From contig MDYQ01000395.1 of the NCBI GenBank assembly GCA_003024175.1, forward strand, positions 108,122-172,121: DNA of 64,000 nt, in the 5' to 3' direction. The notes beneath the pieces are model-generated. The model had not been told where the DNA came from. It was given only the letters and a program-made list of their open reading frames with translations, and searched no databases. The DNA is from Planoprotostelium fungivorum (Eukaryota > Evosea > Variosea > Cavosteliida > Cavosteliaceae). Below, piece by piece: positions 22,201-34,746 of the stretch (position 1 is the stretch's first letter; each line of letters starts with the position of its first letter). The position numbers were made by a program, and so were the translations under genes.

Positions 22201-25104
22201 AGATAGTTTCATCGAAATTTCACTCAATTTCTACAGATCGAGCTAACCATTGTTCTCTGTGTGAGATCTATTGTAGATGAACTGTTCAATCTGGGTGTAC
22301 ACATTGAACACACTGTGAGAAACATTTCCTCTCATTCTATTTTTGTGACTTTTATCTCCACAGACGAGAGCTCATCTACAACTCGCCATATGTCGCTGTC
22401 ATTGCATTCGAGGCCTCAGGAATACGAACTTCATCGATCGGTAATTTCATCGAATTTTCTCCTCTGAAAAGTCATCAGACTTTCCACACGTAATAACCGT
22501 AGCTCCGACGCCGAGTTACGTATTATACCATCTACTCCCACCTTCTCTGGACTACAATCATTCGCTAGTTTCCGGTGAAATCTCGCACCGGATTATGTTT
22601 TGACCGGTTGTAGATCACTGTCCTCGAGTAACGAGAGTGTCACGAACAACATTCGATGGAACACTTTGGAAGCTGCAGATGCCATAAAGAGCCTCATCAG
22701 TATGGACCGCCAGCTGGTGAGAAGAGGCGGGAAAAATTGAGATCTGAATTGGGACAGACGAGACGATTAGTGGCAGAGCTGGTTCCTCTATCCCACCGGG
22801 TCAAGAATTCTGAGGTGAGATTCTGGCGAGTTGTAGATTGACATTAAATCTCACGTTCAGATCATGTTCATCTATTCATTGTGTGAATACACCGAAGCAC
22901 CTCAATTAACCGAAATACTCTCTCCTTATATATACCGCCTGGTGGTAAGAGATTTGACTTAGTCTCGTTGTAGATTGAATATTCCAGGAAATCATTCTCG
23001 ACTATTGTACCACTTGGACAGAACGTCAATTAGCTGCGACTCTACCTTACTGCGAAAATTTACGTCTGCTCAGCATCAAGTGCTGCCACCAGGTACGTAA
23101 CGAAAATCCGACAAAATTCATGTAGAACAGGTCAGGCTACAGGGCCTCAAATGTCAAGTTGTAGAATGGCTCGACTGCACTGGCTGTGTGAACGTGGGCA
23201 CGGGAGATTGTATCGCGGAAGATTTCGACCTGCCTTCTTTGAGGTAAATCCCTCGTCTACACGTTTATAGAACGTTCCGATCGTTTGAGCTATATAATTG
23301 ACAAAATTGTGTAGACGTCTCAATTTGAGTGGCTGCCCACAAGTCAACGAGAAATTTCTGCAAAAAATCACCAGCAGCACACCACTCCACTTTCTGGGTA
23401 TAGAAGACGTACCTTTAAGATATCTCGAAGCCGAACACCTCACCGACCTTCAAGATATCTCGGCGAAACGATGCCGTCAGCTTCAGGTGAGAGAACCGAG
23501 TGAAATTTCGAAAATGAATGAAATTTCAGAGTTTTTCCGTGGCGTCGGTCATACTGCAGGCCTTAGACTTTACGGACTGTACGTCTCTCGTCGCTGGCTC
23601 GATAAAAAATCCCAGGGTGAAGTCCATCTACAACGATTTAATCTGATGAAACCAGGAGCTAACCGACCTCATATTCGACGGCTGCACTCTGCTGAGAGAA
23701 GAGACGATCTGTGCCATTCTAAAGGTAGAGAAAAATCGCAGAAATCTGGCGAAAAACTCACGACGAACGTACAGGACGTAGGCGCGCACTTTCTACGCAT
23801 CAGCCTGAGGGGTACTCGGGTGGGTCTACCTCTTTTGAGACTCTTATCAAAGCAATGTCCCAAATTGGAACAATTATCGATCGCTGGAACAAAGACAGTC
23901 AATCCATTTCAATTGTTGCAGAAGAATCAATTGCCGAAATTACTCCGTTTAGACGTGACCGGTTGTAGTGGTAACTTTCTCAGAACATTCTGAGAAGAGT
24001 TGATGAAAATTGCAGGGGGACCAGCCATGCTGGAGCAGTTTCCCAGGTTGAGACGTCTCACCATGACACAGTATGACATGCCGTCATTGTCTGAAAACTG
24101 CGCCGCGCATCCTGCGCTCGTCGAGCTCAGTATCGGTCGATGCAGCGGAATCAGCGAAATTTCAGTGAAACACATGCTGTCCCATCTGCCCATGCTCAGG
24201 TACGGCTCGTTGTAGATGGAATTTCCCCTCAACCATTTCAGGACATTCAGGTTAGCGCAGTGTGCTGTCTTATCAGACGAAGTGTTGTCACACTTGTCTA
24301 AAGTGTGTCCCAATTTAGAAGAGATCGAGCTGTTCGGCTCGTATGGTTTCACGGACAAGGGTGTCACAGAGCTGTCCTCGCTGCACAATCTGAAGATGTG
24401 AGTTGTAGACGTGTGATGACGTCACGGTGACGTCATCATTGTAGATTGTCGCTGAGAGGCTGCAACAATGTCTCTGATTACTCGATCGTGCCTCTTGTCG
24501 TGGCCAATCCAAATTTAGAATCTCTAGACCTGGCTGTAACCAAGGTGCAGAACAAGGGTGAGGTGGTGAAATTTCGTGGAGATTCTGATACGATGGTCAG
24601 GTCTCCAAGCCATCGTGGAGAATTGTCCCTCGTTGACGTTTCTCGATGTATCCTCTACCATCTCTCCGCTGTTGTCTTCTTCGTGGGAGACCATCTGTAA
24701 GATGACGCAGCTGACTCAATTGAGCGCGATCGCGTCTGAAATCTGTGACATGGACCTGCGAAACTTGCTGCGGGTGATCATGGACATCACGACATCACCG
24801 CCTGACACCTCTCGAGCAGCTGCACCGTCTTAAATCCATTCAACTGGCTCACTGCAGTGCCTTGACTGACCTGGCATTTGAAGAATTAGACGTCAACCGC
24901 CTCGAATCGGTCAATTTAACAGAGAACTCGAACATCACCGACTTCACCCTGAAGCAACTCGCTCGCTACTGTCCCTCTTTGAGAGACATCCAGATCGACA
25001 ACTGCAATCGAATCACGAAGAAGGGTCTCAGCATCATCGTGGAAAAATGTCCAAAGGTGCAGCTCACATCGAGAGAAGATTCGGTTCGATTCGTTTATTC
25101 ATAA
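19250..25104 (+). CDS. CLU-domain protein fused to a leucine-rich repeat region
   Basis: The N-terminal part (about 19250-20620) reads like a CLU domain. It has GGFAGGEKYIAGGMFFKFAF, GIYGGDENASKAAGHELKG, LMALIDYNGFRLIALPLLPI, then FARTFPPEFLGHSID-type and LLRPELVKSFHTPLSPDA segments, and at 20850 HKRG-INVRHIGRL, close to the CLU hallmark RGIN.RYLG. A middle alpha-helical part (about 20980-22470) counts as unknown. From about 22900 to 25104 there are many LRRs of the AMN1/F-box-like type, such as LRRLNLSGCPQVNEKFLQ, LRLDVTGCSGN, LEEIELFGSYGFTDKGV, LSLRGCNNVSDYSI and LRDIQIDNCNRITKKGL. CLU proteins act in mitochondrial clustering and mRNA handling. Over 20 introns are inferred, several with hairpin motifs. 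The CLU-LRR join could be two genes if an intergenic stop near 22480-22660 is real. Confidence 0.72.
20141..20177 (+). repeat. 37-nt hairpin intron in the CLU-LRR gene
   Basis: GTGAGC is followed at once by ATCTACAACGTTGTAGAT (20147-20164), and the intron ends GTACAG. Half of the intron is a perfect palindrome. Confidence 0.85.
20661..20724 (+). repeat. Second hairpin intron in the CLU-LRR gene
   Basis: Positions 20674-20691 read ATCTACAATAGTGTAGAT, a 7-bp stem with four central bases. The surrounding exons join as GIVPAFAEF. Confidence 0.75.
21080..21125 (+). repeat. Third hairpin intron in the CLU-LRR gene
   Basis: Positions 21093-21110 read ATCTACAACGTTGTAGAC, an 18-bp near-perfect palindrome. 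The exons join as AADLLNQA. Confidence 0.8.
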
Positions 25105-25120
25105 AAAGACTTTACATTAT

Positions 25121-25543
25121 TTACATCTCTTGTACGGCGTACTCGAGAGCTTCGAGGTGTTCGATAATTTCTCTCTGTGATGACAAAGACCATGATGAAC
25201 CCACAGATCTTTGCTGCATCGATGTCAGCGGGATGGAAAGACGCAGGTCGATGTGACTCACCCCGATGGAGGAAGCGGATAGATTCGACGTGGGTGAGAG
25301 AGGGTTGCTGTTGGGCCGTGAAGAATCATCCGTGAAGATCGGGCTGTTAAGAGATTCATCACTTTGTGCCGGTAATTGCAGGCGCCAATTCTTCTCATCG
25401 TAGAACCCCTCATTTCCAATCACTTGTAGTGCCTTCGATGGTCTCGGCTGTCGGCTGAGCAGAATTCCTAACTGCTGTAACTCTCCCAGAGAAGGGGATC
25501 TCTCTCGTCGTTGACGTTGTCCGAAGAATGTCTTAATGTGCAT
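25121..25543 (-). CDS. Small hypothetical Ser/Pro-rich protein
   Basis: ATG 25543 gives MHIKTFFGQRQRRERSPSL, then a polar Ser-, Asn- and Pro-rich middle (DDSSRPNSNPLSPTSNLS). After an intron (about 25210-25262) comes a short helix (REIIEHLEALEYAVQEM). The basic start followed by SPS/T-like sites would suit phosphorylation by proline-directed kinases. No known domain is seen. The gene ends tail to tail with the CLU-LRR gene, leaving 16 bp between stops. Confidence 0.55.
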   Translation of the reverse strand: MHIKTFFGQRQRRERSPSLGELQQLGILLSRQPRPSKALQVIGNEGFYDEKNWRLQLPAQSDESLNSPIFTDDSSRPNSNPLSPTSNLSASSIGVSHIDLRLSIPLTSMQQRSVGSSWSLSSQREIIEHLEALEYAVQEM

Positions 25544-26034
25544 CGTTGAGACGGCGTGTGTTCGTGGGGCGTGTGTTTGTTTTATGGTCAGACGCAAACC
25601 TTTTTATCATCCCAGCCGTTGGATCCTTCCACAAGGAGGTGTCCTAATTTCTTTGGAAATAACGGCGTAAGGTCCCTTTGCTTCCGTTAAAGCTGGGCTT
25701 TCTCAGTGGGCGGGAGACATCTACCGGTTTCATCCCAGATCATGTCATCATAATTAGAACCCACAGCATGCGGAGCTGTCACGCAGAGAAGTCATCACGA
25801 GAACTGTCACAACCTGATGGGATGCAAAGGTTATATCTACACGAAATAAACCTCGTATATCTCATAGTGAATACGTATCCTCTATCAACTGCTCGCTGCC
25901 GTCAACAGCTCCTTATCGAATCGGAGGTCACACCCCAAGGGCCTCCGGTTCTGCTGGAAATGAAATGCGTGACATCACGCATGAGAACACACGAGTAAAT
26001 GGATCAGAATACTTCTTTATCATCCCTGGTTCCA
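25544..26034. other. Intergenic, no gene recognised
   Basis: It contains one open plus-strand frame at 25678-25998 of 106 codons with ordinary composition and no motif. I do not call it. It precedes the end of the long coiled-coil gene. Confidence 0.4.
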
Positions 26035-29000
26035 TCACGTCATCGGTTCCAAAGGTTTAGATGCCCTCCTGATCTCTTCGGTGATCCACTCTGGCCACTG
26101 CTCGAGCGGGACCCGGAGATTTAGGGCCTTCTCGTATAGAAGCTGAAGGTTCGTGTTGGCATACCAACCCAATTGAGATCCCTGGACTTTGATGCCGACG
26201 GCAGTGCTCATGAAATAGCGAGTCTTGATGTATTCAAACTGTTCCATGAGGTCTTGGTACTGCTGACGACTGCTGGCGCTCGCCTGATGATGATGTCAGA
26301 GGTGATGGTAGAGATGGGATGGTGATGGTGAGAGGTGTCGGTGATGATGGTTTAGATGATGAATCTGGTCTTTGATGATGTCGAAATGTGTCGATATCGC
26401 GTGATGGCTGGTGATGATGATATGATGCTCACGTCTGGTGACAGAGAACCGAGTCTGGACTCCTTCAGTTCACTCTGCAGCCTTTTTACCGTCTCGTTTC
26501 GAACCGTATTCTCCAGCTCCATCCTCTCCAGCTGATGCTCCATCAATTCTCCATTCCTTCTCCATCTTCCTTACCTCCGAAGCCAGGAATGAATTGTGCG
26601 ATTGCAGTGCGGCCTCCTTCTCTACCATCCTGGTGATATCGATGGTTGCCGAGCGACCACTGACGGAGTTACGGTGAGCCTGGGACCTAGGGAGGGTGAG
26701 GCCGGGGGCAAGAATGTTTGCGACGCTCACTTGAGTTGGCTCAACATCGAGTTTTTCGATGCCGCTTCGTCCCTCAGACCCTCCAATTGTTGTGTCATGG
26801 CCAAATTGTGCGCTTTCAGCACGTGAATTTCATCTTTCGACGACAGTAGATCGTCGTACGATATCTGGGAGGAAAGATTCGCTCTACAACGAGTCAGATT
26901 CTCTGGCAGGGTCGCATCACGATGACGTCACCTCTTGACTTCAGATTGTAAATTCTGAATGATTTCCATTTTCTCTCCCAAGTGTTCAGTGTATCTCTCT
27001 TGTAGAGCCGATAATTTCTCTCGTGTATCCACCAGCTCTTTCGTCATGATCTACAACGCGTCAGAATCAGATGATGGCGGGTTGTAGATCGACGCGTGGC
27101 AGATTGTAGACGGAATCATCACCTCGATGTCTAAATTGGCATCGTCTACCTCCCGAACTTTCTGTACGTAGTGAGTACGCTTGATGACGTCATCTGACGT
27201 CACCTCTATCGGAATCTCCGATATAGACAGGTTCCTCAGCTCCTCCATCTCTTCACGATAATCCGCGTTCTCGTTTCTCAGAACAGACAGCTGTTCCTGG
27301 GATCGTGTCAGCGAGAGCGGCAGGTTGTAGATGGACCTTGATCATCTGATTTTCCACCACGATTTTTTCGAGTTGTAGATGCTGCTCTTCCAAGAATTCG
27401 TTTCGGGTAATTAATTTCTCCTTCTCCGCGTTCGCCTCCCTGCAGAGATCCTGTCGACGTTATTCCCGCCCGTTTTAAAAATCAAATTTCGAACCTTGAA
27501 CGCCTCCACCTCTCTGTCCTTCGACAGTAGTATGTCGTTACTGGACAACCTTCTCGATTTAGACTCCTCGACTTGAAGCTGATTCTCTAACGCTAAATTT
27601 CTCTCTTTGCTTCGCCTCAATTCATCGTTGGCCAGGGCCAGATCTATATTTAGAGATCGAATCTTGTCGATGCTCTTCTCTTCCTCCTCGTGGTTACCGT
27701 TGGAGCCGTTCTGGGAGAGTTACGTTGGACGTACGTCGGGATGACTCACCGTCTGGCCACGGAGCGCTGCGATTTCCTCGGAAGTTTCGCGGATGGTCTC
27801 GTCTAATTCTTCTTGCAACCCGATGTTCTAAATTCAAATCGTCAGTTTTGGCGGGAAACCGAATTTTACGCGGGATTTCACCTCGTCCGTCTTCTGTTGC
27901 AATTCCTCTGATAACCTCTGTACCTACCGGAGTCAGTCGACATATCTAAATGTAGACACCTCTTCTGTCTTCTGCTGTACACTGTGCTCTAGTAATTCCA
28001 GTTGTGTCTGATTCGTTGCCTCTAACATGTCATATGCATCCTTCGCTTGATCTCGTTCTTCCTGCATCTACAACAGTTGAGAAAAAGAGGAGAAGAGGGG
28101 ACCCACTTGGACCAAGTCTCGTTGTAGTTGGGCGACGACCTCTTCTCTCTGTGACAATTTCTCTTCGATGTCGTGATTATGATACATTGCCGACTCAAGT
28201 TCGTTCAGTAGCTTCTCTGTATTATCATTCCTATTGTTCCGTTATTTTTCCGAAATTTCCACGACATTTACCCCTTCGATTCCAGTAACTGAGCCTCCAG
28301 CAGTTCGACTTTGACTTGGAAGGCTTTCTCGTTGTTCTCTAAGACACTCAATTTCTGATTCAGAAGGTCAACGGCCTCCGTTGACTTCCTCTTCTCCTCT
28401 TCCAGCTGGTCGTGAAATTTCTTGGAATGTTGCTGTTCTTCCTCGAATTTTCTCTGAATGTTATTGGAATTTTCCTCGATGGTCTTCAGCTCTTGGATGC
28501 GTTTCTGTTCTGCATCGTCTCCACTGGATCTGGCTGTCTCTAGCTGCTGGCGTAACTCTGCGACTTCGACTCCAAATTTCTGTGAGTTTTCCTCCGATTT
28601 CTTCTTCTCCTCCTCTAGCTGCCCTTGAAGTTTCCTCGAATGTTCTTGCTCCTCCTCGAATTTTCTCTGAGCGTTCTTGTAGTTCTCCTCGATGGTCTTC
28701 AGCTCTTGAATGCGCTTCTGTTCTGCATCGTCTCCACTGGATCTGGCTGTCTCTAGCTGCTGACGTAACTCTGCGACTTCGACTCCAAATTTCTGTGAGT
28801 TTTCCTCCGATTTCTTCTTCTCCTCTTCCAGCTGTCCTTGAAGTTTCTTAGAATGCTCTTGCTCTTCCTCGAACTTTCTCTGGAGATTCTTGGAATTTTC
28901 TTCGCCTGTGGTGAGATCTTGTCTGAGCTTCTGTTCGGTTTCCTCTGCACTGGTCCTGCTCTTCTCTAGCTGCTGACGTAACTCCGTGGCTTCGACTCCA

Positions 29001-32000
29001 AATTTCTGTGAAATTTCCTCCGAGCTCGTCTTCTCCTCTTCCAGCTGCCCTTGAAGTTTCCTCGAATGTTCTCGCTCTTCTTCGAATTTTCTCTGAGCGT
29101 TCTTGTAGTTCTCCTCGATGGTCTTCAGCTCTTGAATGCGCTTCTGTTCTGCATCGTCTCCACTGGATCTGGCTGTCTCTAGCTGCTGACGTAACTCTAC
29201 AATTTCGACTCCAAATTTCTGTGAGTTTTCCTCCGATTTCTTCTTCTCCTCTTCCAGCTGTCGCGAAAGATTCTTAGAATGTTGCTGCTCTTCCTCGAAT
29301 TTTCTCTGAATGTTCTTGGAATTTTCCTCGCTAGTCTTGAGTTCTTGTGTGTGTCTCTTCTCAGCAGCGTCGGCAGTAGCCTGGGCCTTCTCTAGCTGCT
29401 GACGTAATTCTGTGACTTCGACTCCAAATTTCTGCGAGTTTTCCTCCGATTTCTTCTTCTCCTCTTCCAGCTGTCCTTGAAGTTTCTTGGAATGCTCTTG
29501 CTCTTCCTCGAATTTTCTCTGAATGCTCTTGTAATTTTCCTCGCTGGCCTTCAGCTCTTGCTGAAGACTCTCTTCATTCTCTCTGGTCGAGTCCAATTGC
29601 TGTCTCAAATCCAAGACTTCCACGTCGAATTTCATCGAGTTTTCATCAGACTTGGCCCTCTCTTCCTCCAGCTCCCGTCGCAGATCTGAAATCTGCTCCG
29701 CGCCCTCGTTACGCTCGGCCTCCAGCTGGGCAGTCATCTTTGAAATTTCCTCGAGTTCTCTCGTCAGCTTGTCGCTCATCTCATCGGTGCTCTCTTGTTG
29801 CTCCCTCATTCTTCGTTGTAGATCGTCGTTTTCTCTCTCCAACAAGGTGATCTGTCATGACGTCATGATTCGTGTCGTGACATCTTGACTCACCCTCTCT
29901 GCGTGGGAATTGTTTTCGGTCTGGGATCGTTGTAGATGAGACTGGGCTTCCTCGAGTTGGCGGGTTGTAGATTTAATCTGTCCCTCCAGGGTGGTGATTT
30001 TCTCCGAGTTTTCTGCGAGTTCTCCATTGGATCTCTCCAATCGTTTCTCCAATTCCACCCTCTTCTCTTCGAGTTGATTTTGGTTGGTGTTGGCACGATC
30101 AATCTACAACGAGCCGATCAGACTGCAGATCGTCGTGATATCATACCTCTTGTCGTAGATTGGTCTCAGTGTGTTCCCACTTGATTTTTGCCGCCACCAG
30201 AGTCTCTCTACCCTCCCTCTCTTTGTGATGCTCCGCCTTCCAATAAGTGATCTGCAAAAATTCTATCAATTTTCGTTGACATTTCCCGTTACGGACCTGT
30301 TGGTCCCTGTCTGATTGTAGTTTGGAAAATTGGGCCTCCTTCTCTCGATCCTTATCGTCTCCGTTCATCTTGGACAGTTCCAATTCTTTCTTCAGAGCGG
30401 AGATTTCGGCGGCTCTCTCTTCTGTAGATTCCTTGTCCCTCTCGTTGGCATCTCGTAACTGATGACGTCATCATATGTCATAGACGGGTGGGTGATGTGA
30501 TGATGTTGATGATGTTGATGATGTTATCGGAGATGATGTTGATGATGTTGATGTGATGTTGATGACATCGTCACACATCATCACCTGTCTTTCCAATTCT
30601 CTCATTCGATCTTCACTCTTGTTCTTCTCCTCCTCCGCTTGACTCAGACTCTTCTGCAGCTGTCTAATCTCCGTCGACAAACTCTCCCCATTCACCTTCA
30701 GAGAGACACTACCACCCTTCAGTGTCGACATTCATTCCTTCACGGTCTCACTTCTGCTGCTCCGTTTGTTCCGTGGACTTCAACAACTTTGCCTTCTCTC
30801 TCTTCAATTCGTCGTGTGCGACATCTTGTGATTCTCTCTGTGCTTCAGAGTGCTTCAGCTTCTCTGTCAAAACGGCCATCTCAACTCCTGTGTCTGTCAG
30901 CGTGGAATCGGACGAAATTTCACCTAGATCTACGATACGTTTCTGGGCCTCGGAGTGGGAGTGAGAAATGGATTCGATCTTCTGGTGCAGTTCGGCCTCG
31001 TGTCTGGCGGATTTTTCCGCGGAGATCTTGTTCGTCTCCTCCGCGATCTGCAGGCGAGACGTAACTGACGCGTGGGTGTTACGTATGGCAACCAACTCTT
31101 CCTCCAATTTTCTGATTTCTCCATTCTTGAGCTGAAGAGAAATTAAGCCGTCTACAACGTTGTAGATCTTCACCTCGTTGATGCTCAGGCTCTCTCTTTT
31201 TCTGTCTTTTTTCTTGTTTCTGTACTCATCCTTTTCTTTTTCCAAAAGTGACATGGCTTGAATCTTCTCAGCATTTTCCTGCCTCAGCTTCTCCACGCTC
31301 TTTTCGAGCGTTGTAGATCGAGCCCTCGATTCTTCTGCGGTAGCCTGGAGCGTCTGAAAGATCTGAGAAACGTCCCGAAAATTTCACGGAATCTTCACCT
31401 CCGCCCTCTTCTCTGCTTCCGTCAACTTGAATTGGATGTCCTTCTTATTTTGCTCCTCCTTCATCGCTCTCACTTGCTCCTCCGTTTTCATATTGTTCTT
31501 CAATATTTCCACGGACTACAACGATCAATCTCATTTTCCCTTCTTTTCTCACCGATTCGAGCTCTCTGATCTTTTCCTTCTGCATTTCGGCCTTCTTTTC
31601 AAAATCTGCCTTCTCTTCTCTGCTTCTCATGATCTCTTGCAGCATCTCTTGAGCTCGCTGCTGGGCCTCATCGGCCATGGTTCGATACTTGACCATGTCT
31701 TTCTTCATCTCGGTCAATTCGTTGACGGAAGCTACGGACGTAAGAGTCAGTTTCCGCATGCGATGTGCGTGATGTCGGTGATGTGATGTCTGTCCCACCT
31801 CCTTCTGATGTGGCGGCCAATCGGAATTGATCGCGTAATTCTTGGATTCTGCCTTCTGCGTGACGCAGTTTCTCTCTCAGTTTCGTGTTCTCATCTTCGA
31901 GATCGATGGTCGACTCGGGTCTTGAATTCGTGGTGGTCTTTGAGTCCTTGTAAGCTTGTAATCCGGTCGTCCAATATCTACGTGATGTTCGTGAGACATC

Positions 32001-32540
32001 GTTGAGATCGTAATCGAGATTGGGAAATCATGAATGATCGTATCGGGGTAATGGAGATGAAGGACTGAAGATGAAAGAGATGGATGACGACGATCTCACC
32101 CGTATTCAGTGCTGGTATCGGCTTTCAGTTGGTAAATGCGACCGGGACAGTTGATATTGAAGGTGAAATCATTCTGCGCACCCTTGTCTGAGAAAATTTC
32201 AGTCTCCCATTCGCGATGCTGTGTCAAGAGAATGAAAGATCCATCACCGAGGGAGAAGACATCTAATGTGATGTATCCCAGTTCGATCCGACTGCTGGGA
32301 TCTTCGTAGTAGATGAGCTTGTCACCATTCTGTTGAAACCATCTCTTCTTGTAATTTTTCACGAGGCCTTTTTCTCCCTTCTTATCCAGCCATCCCTGTA
32401 GAGGTGCCTGATGCTGGCGTTCAGCGTGGCGTCGCACAAAATGATGGACTCACTAATCCGGGTGTAGGTTCTATCTGAACCGGGTTTTGAGAATCGACTC
32501 TCACGGAGACACCTCTGGTCCCTATGAGGGTTCGGTTCAT
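26035..32540 (-). CDS. PH-domain protein with very long coiled coil and 71-residue repeats
   Basis: ATG 32540 gives MNRTLIGTRGVSVRVDSQNP, then an intron, then a PH domain (about 32430-31970): APLQGWLDKKGEKGLVKNYK, RWFQQNGDKLIYYED, and a late FTFNINCPGRIYQLKADT. Almost everything afterwards is heptad-rich coiled coil with many Glu, Lys and Gln, interrupted by about 20 short introns. A tandem array of 71-residue units lies at 28481-29545. The last exon (about 26290-26035) is compact and non-coiled: KTRYFMSTAVGIKVQGSQL, then NLRVPLEQWPEWITEEI. This is a possible conserved C-terminal domain I do not recognise. I infer a membrane-tethering or cytoskeletal scaffold, PH end on a phosphoinositide membrane. 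Many introns end in CGTTGTAG. Confidence 0.78.
28481..29545 (-). repeat. Five 213-bp tandem coding repeats
   Basis: Each unit encodes 71 residues starting xEEN.K..QRKFEEE..HS and containing EENSQKFGVE..ELRQQLE. Five full units run from 29545 to 28481, and a sixth decays from 28480. Units three and five share long stretches, so recent unequal exchange is likely. The length keeps frame and nearly keeps the heptad phase (71 = 10x7+1). Confidence 0.85.
31132..31173 (-). repeat. 42-nt hairpin intron in the coiled-coil gene
   Basis: On the gene strand it begins GTGAAGATC and ends TCTTCAG. Positions 31151-31167 carry TCTACAACGTTGTAGAT. Confidence 0.8.
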
Positions 32541-32723
32541 GATGTGTTGGCCCGATCGGTAATCGTGAAGCCCCTTCGCGACGTGAAACGCACGAGACAG
32601 TTGTAGTGGCTGAACGTCAGCGTCTTGTCGAACATTATAGGCTAAGGAGGTGAGGAAGGCTGAAGACCTCCTATGGAGAATGATTCGAAGATCAAGATTG
32701 GACGTGGGGTATTTATTCTGGTT

Positions 32724-34569
32724 TCAGAGGGGGATGGACTCGGTGTAGGTGTTCATGTCGTACTGCGTGATCTGATTGCTGATGACTTTGGGGAAAGTCT
32801 TCTGAATGGTGTTCATTCCATCTCTGGATATCTCGATCGACTGTGTCACGTCAACATCCTTCTCCGCATCATCCATCATCATCGTCACCTGTTGCCCCTC
32901 TGCGAATGGGAGAGAGAACTGGTTCAGACCAGGCTGAGCATCGAATGTCTGCGTTGCAGATCCAGAATGGACGGTGACACGAGCGGGTGAGCGTAAGAGG
33001 GTGACCAAGTAGAAATCATCACTGAAGGCCTGCTGGTTCTGAAGTGGTCCAATTCCATCACCGGGGGCCTTCGCATCTTTGGACGAACCTCTATAGAAGA
33101 CGGATACAGTCTCTTTCCTGTGTCACTGTCATGATGGCGATCGCGGTGGCGTCGATGATGAAGGTTGCGATCATGATGTGAAGATCCTGATGTGAAGGTA
33201 ACTCACTCGATCTGTGGTTCACTTCCCGTCTTATACCACTGAATGAAATACGAGGTGATGTTGAGATAAGCCAAATGAGGGTAAGGCTTACAGTCATCGG
33301 CTGACCACCAAGCATCCGTGGGACCGATGTACGACCTCTACCTTCTTTTACTCTATTTCTCTGCGAAATTTCCCACCTCTGGGTAATCATTCCACGTGAT
33401 GATCTCTACAAATTGTGGTTGTACCTTGATCAACTGCTTCCAATGCTCTACGTACGTACCGGCTCCGGCGTAATTCCCAAATACCTGTACGTATGTCAAT
33501 AGATGTTCCACAGAGATTTAGATGAAATTTCACCCAGTTGGGTTTGATCACAGGGTCACCATAGCCGTGCTTGGAGAAGTAGGGACTGATGGGTGCCATG
33601 TAACTTTTTCCCGCCTTTTTCGTGGCGACCGTGTACGCCACGTCATCAGAGCCGCTCACGGTCTGAAAGTCTCCATCGAAGAAGGGCCACGCGGACCACT
33701 GGAACAATCCATCTACAAACGAGAATCGATCGATGAGTGAAGAAATTTGCTCTTCTCTGTAAGGCATCTCTGGACCACCTGAGAAGGTCAGGGTTCAATC
33801 GATTCTAATTGGATGGAAAGAAGGAGAGAGAAAAACTGACCGGGTTGGGCGTCATTGTCTGGGGCGAAGAAGGGGATGAAGTAGACTTCTATGCCTTGGC
33901 TGCGGAGAGGATCGAAGACGGCGTTTTGCCATCCTTCTTGGGGAGATGGACGTCCGAAGGATGCAGACTGTGACGTGTGAGATGAGATGTTTCGAGTGAA
34001 AGATGATGAGATGGTGGGAGGGAGATGGGGTACCTGTCCGACGAAAGTGGAGAGGAAGACTTTGCCGTCGATCTTGAGGGTGTTCGTGCGGTTGTGATAT
34101 CTGAGATGAAGTGAGCCGAAATCAAAATATGGAACGGCACCTCGACACCATGTTGATCACATCGTTGGGATTATTGACCATGGATCCGGTCATATCAGCC
34201 GAAAAGAACAGTTTGAAATCAGTTCCAAGGGCTTCTGCGGCATCCCAGATCTTATCACACCTGTAGCATTAGAATCAGTCGAAGAACATCTGAATAGACA
34301 GATTCGACCTTGGAATGGCCCACGACACAGCCGACCAATCGGCTGTGTTGATGGCGAATCCATCGATGCCTGCTGACTGTGCCTGTTGGATATCTTTTGT
34401 GAATCCAGCGGCATCATCACCGTTGGCAGGAACCCACAACTGTCTCATTGAGTCTCGCTAATCGGAATGGAAGACGGTGTGAGTTGATCACCATATAATG
34501 TGCGAACACCAATTTCGGAGCGGCAATGCATAGATTGAAGAGAGCGAACAGAAGCAAGATTCTCATCAT
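32724..34569 (-). CDS. Secreted GH71 alpha-1,3-glucanase (mutanase type)
   Basis: ATG 34569 gives MMRILLLFALFNLCIAA, a clear signal peptide. The mature start contains KLVFAHYM, the typical GH71 opening. Further family features are DIQQAQSAGIDGFAINTADW, FKLFFSADMTG, VFLSTFVGQ, IEVYFIPFFAPD, DGLFQWSAWPF, a WNDYPE catalytic-region motif (EIITWNDYPEV, about 33390-33420), and GPTDAWWSADD. A C-terminal beta domain (about 33120-32724) ends near TESIPL. GH71 enzymes cut alpha-1,3-glucan, a layer of many fungal walls. About eight short introns are present. I infer digestion of fungal prey or remodelling of the cell's own cyst wall. The first intron junction after HYM is inferred. Confidence 0.85.
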
Positions 34570-34746
34570 CTTTGTCTCTGTTGTGTCGTTCGCGTTCTCA
34601 CGCGAAACAAGTCAGACTGAAGTTTCAAGTTGAAATGTAAATAATTCGCCTAATTTAATCTTTTTTTCCGGGAAGTCGATTCCTCGAATCGGCAAACATC
34701 AACAACATGCGATGCACCAGACAATCATCCAAGAACAGAAGACATC

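Noticed and set aside
28381-29277. Open plus-strand frames opposite the coiled-coil repeats
   Set aside because: They are antisense shadows of the tandem coding array and inherit its repeats; no start context or family.
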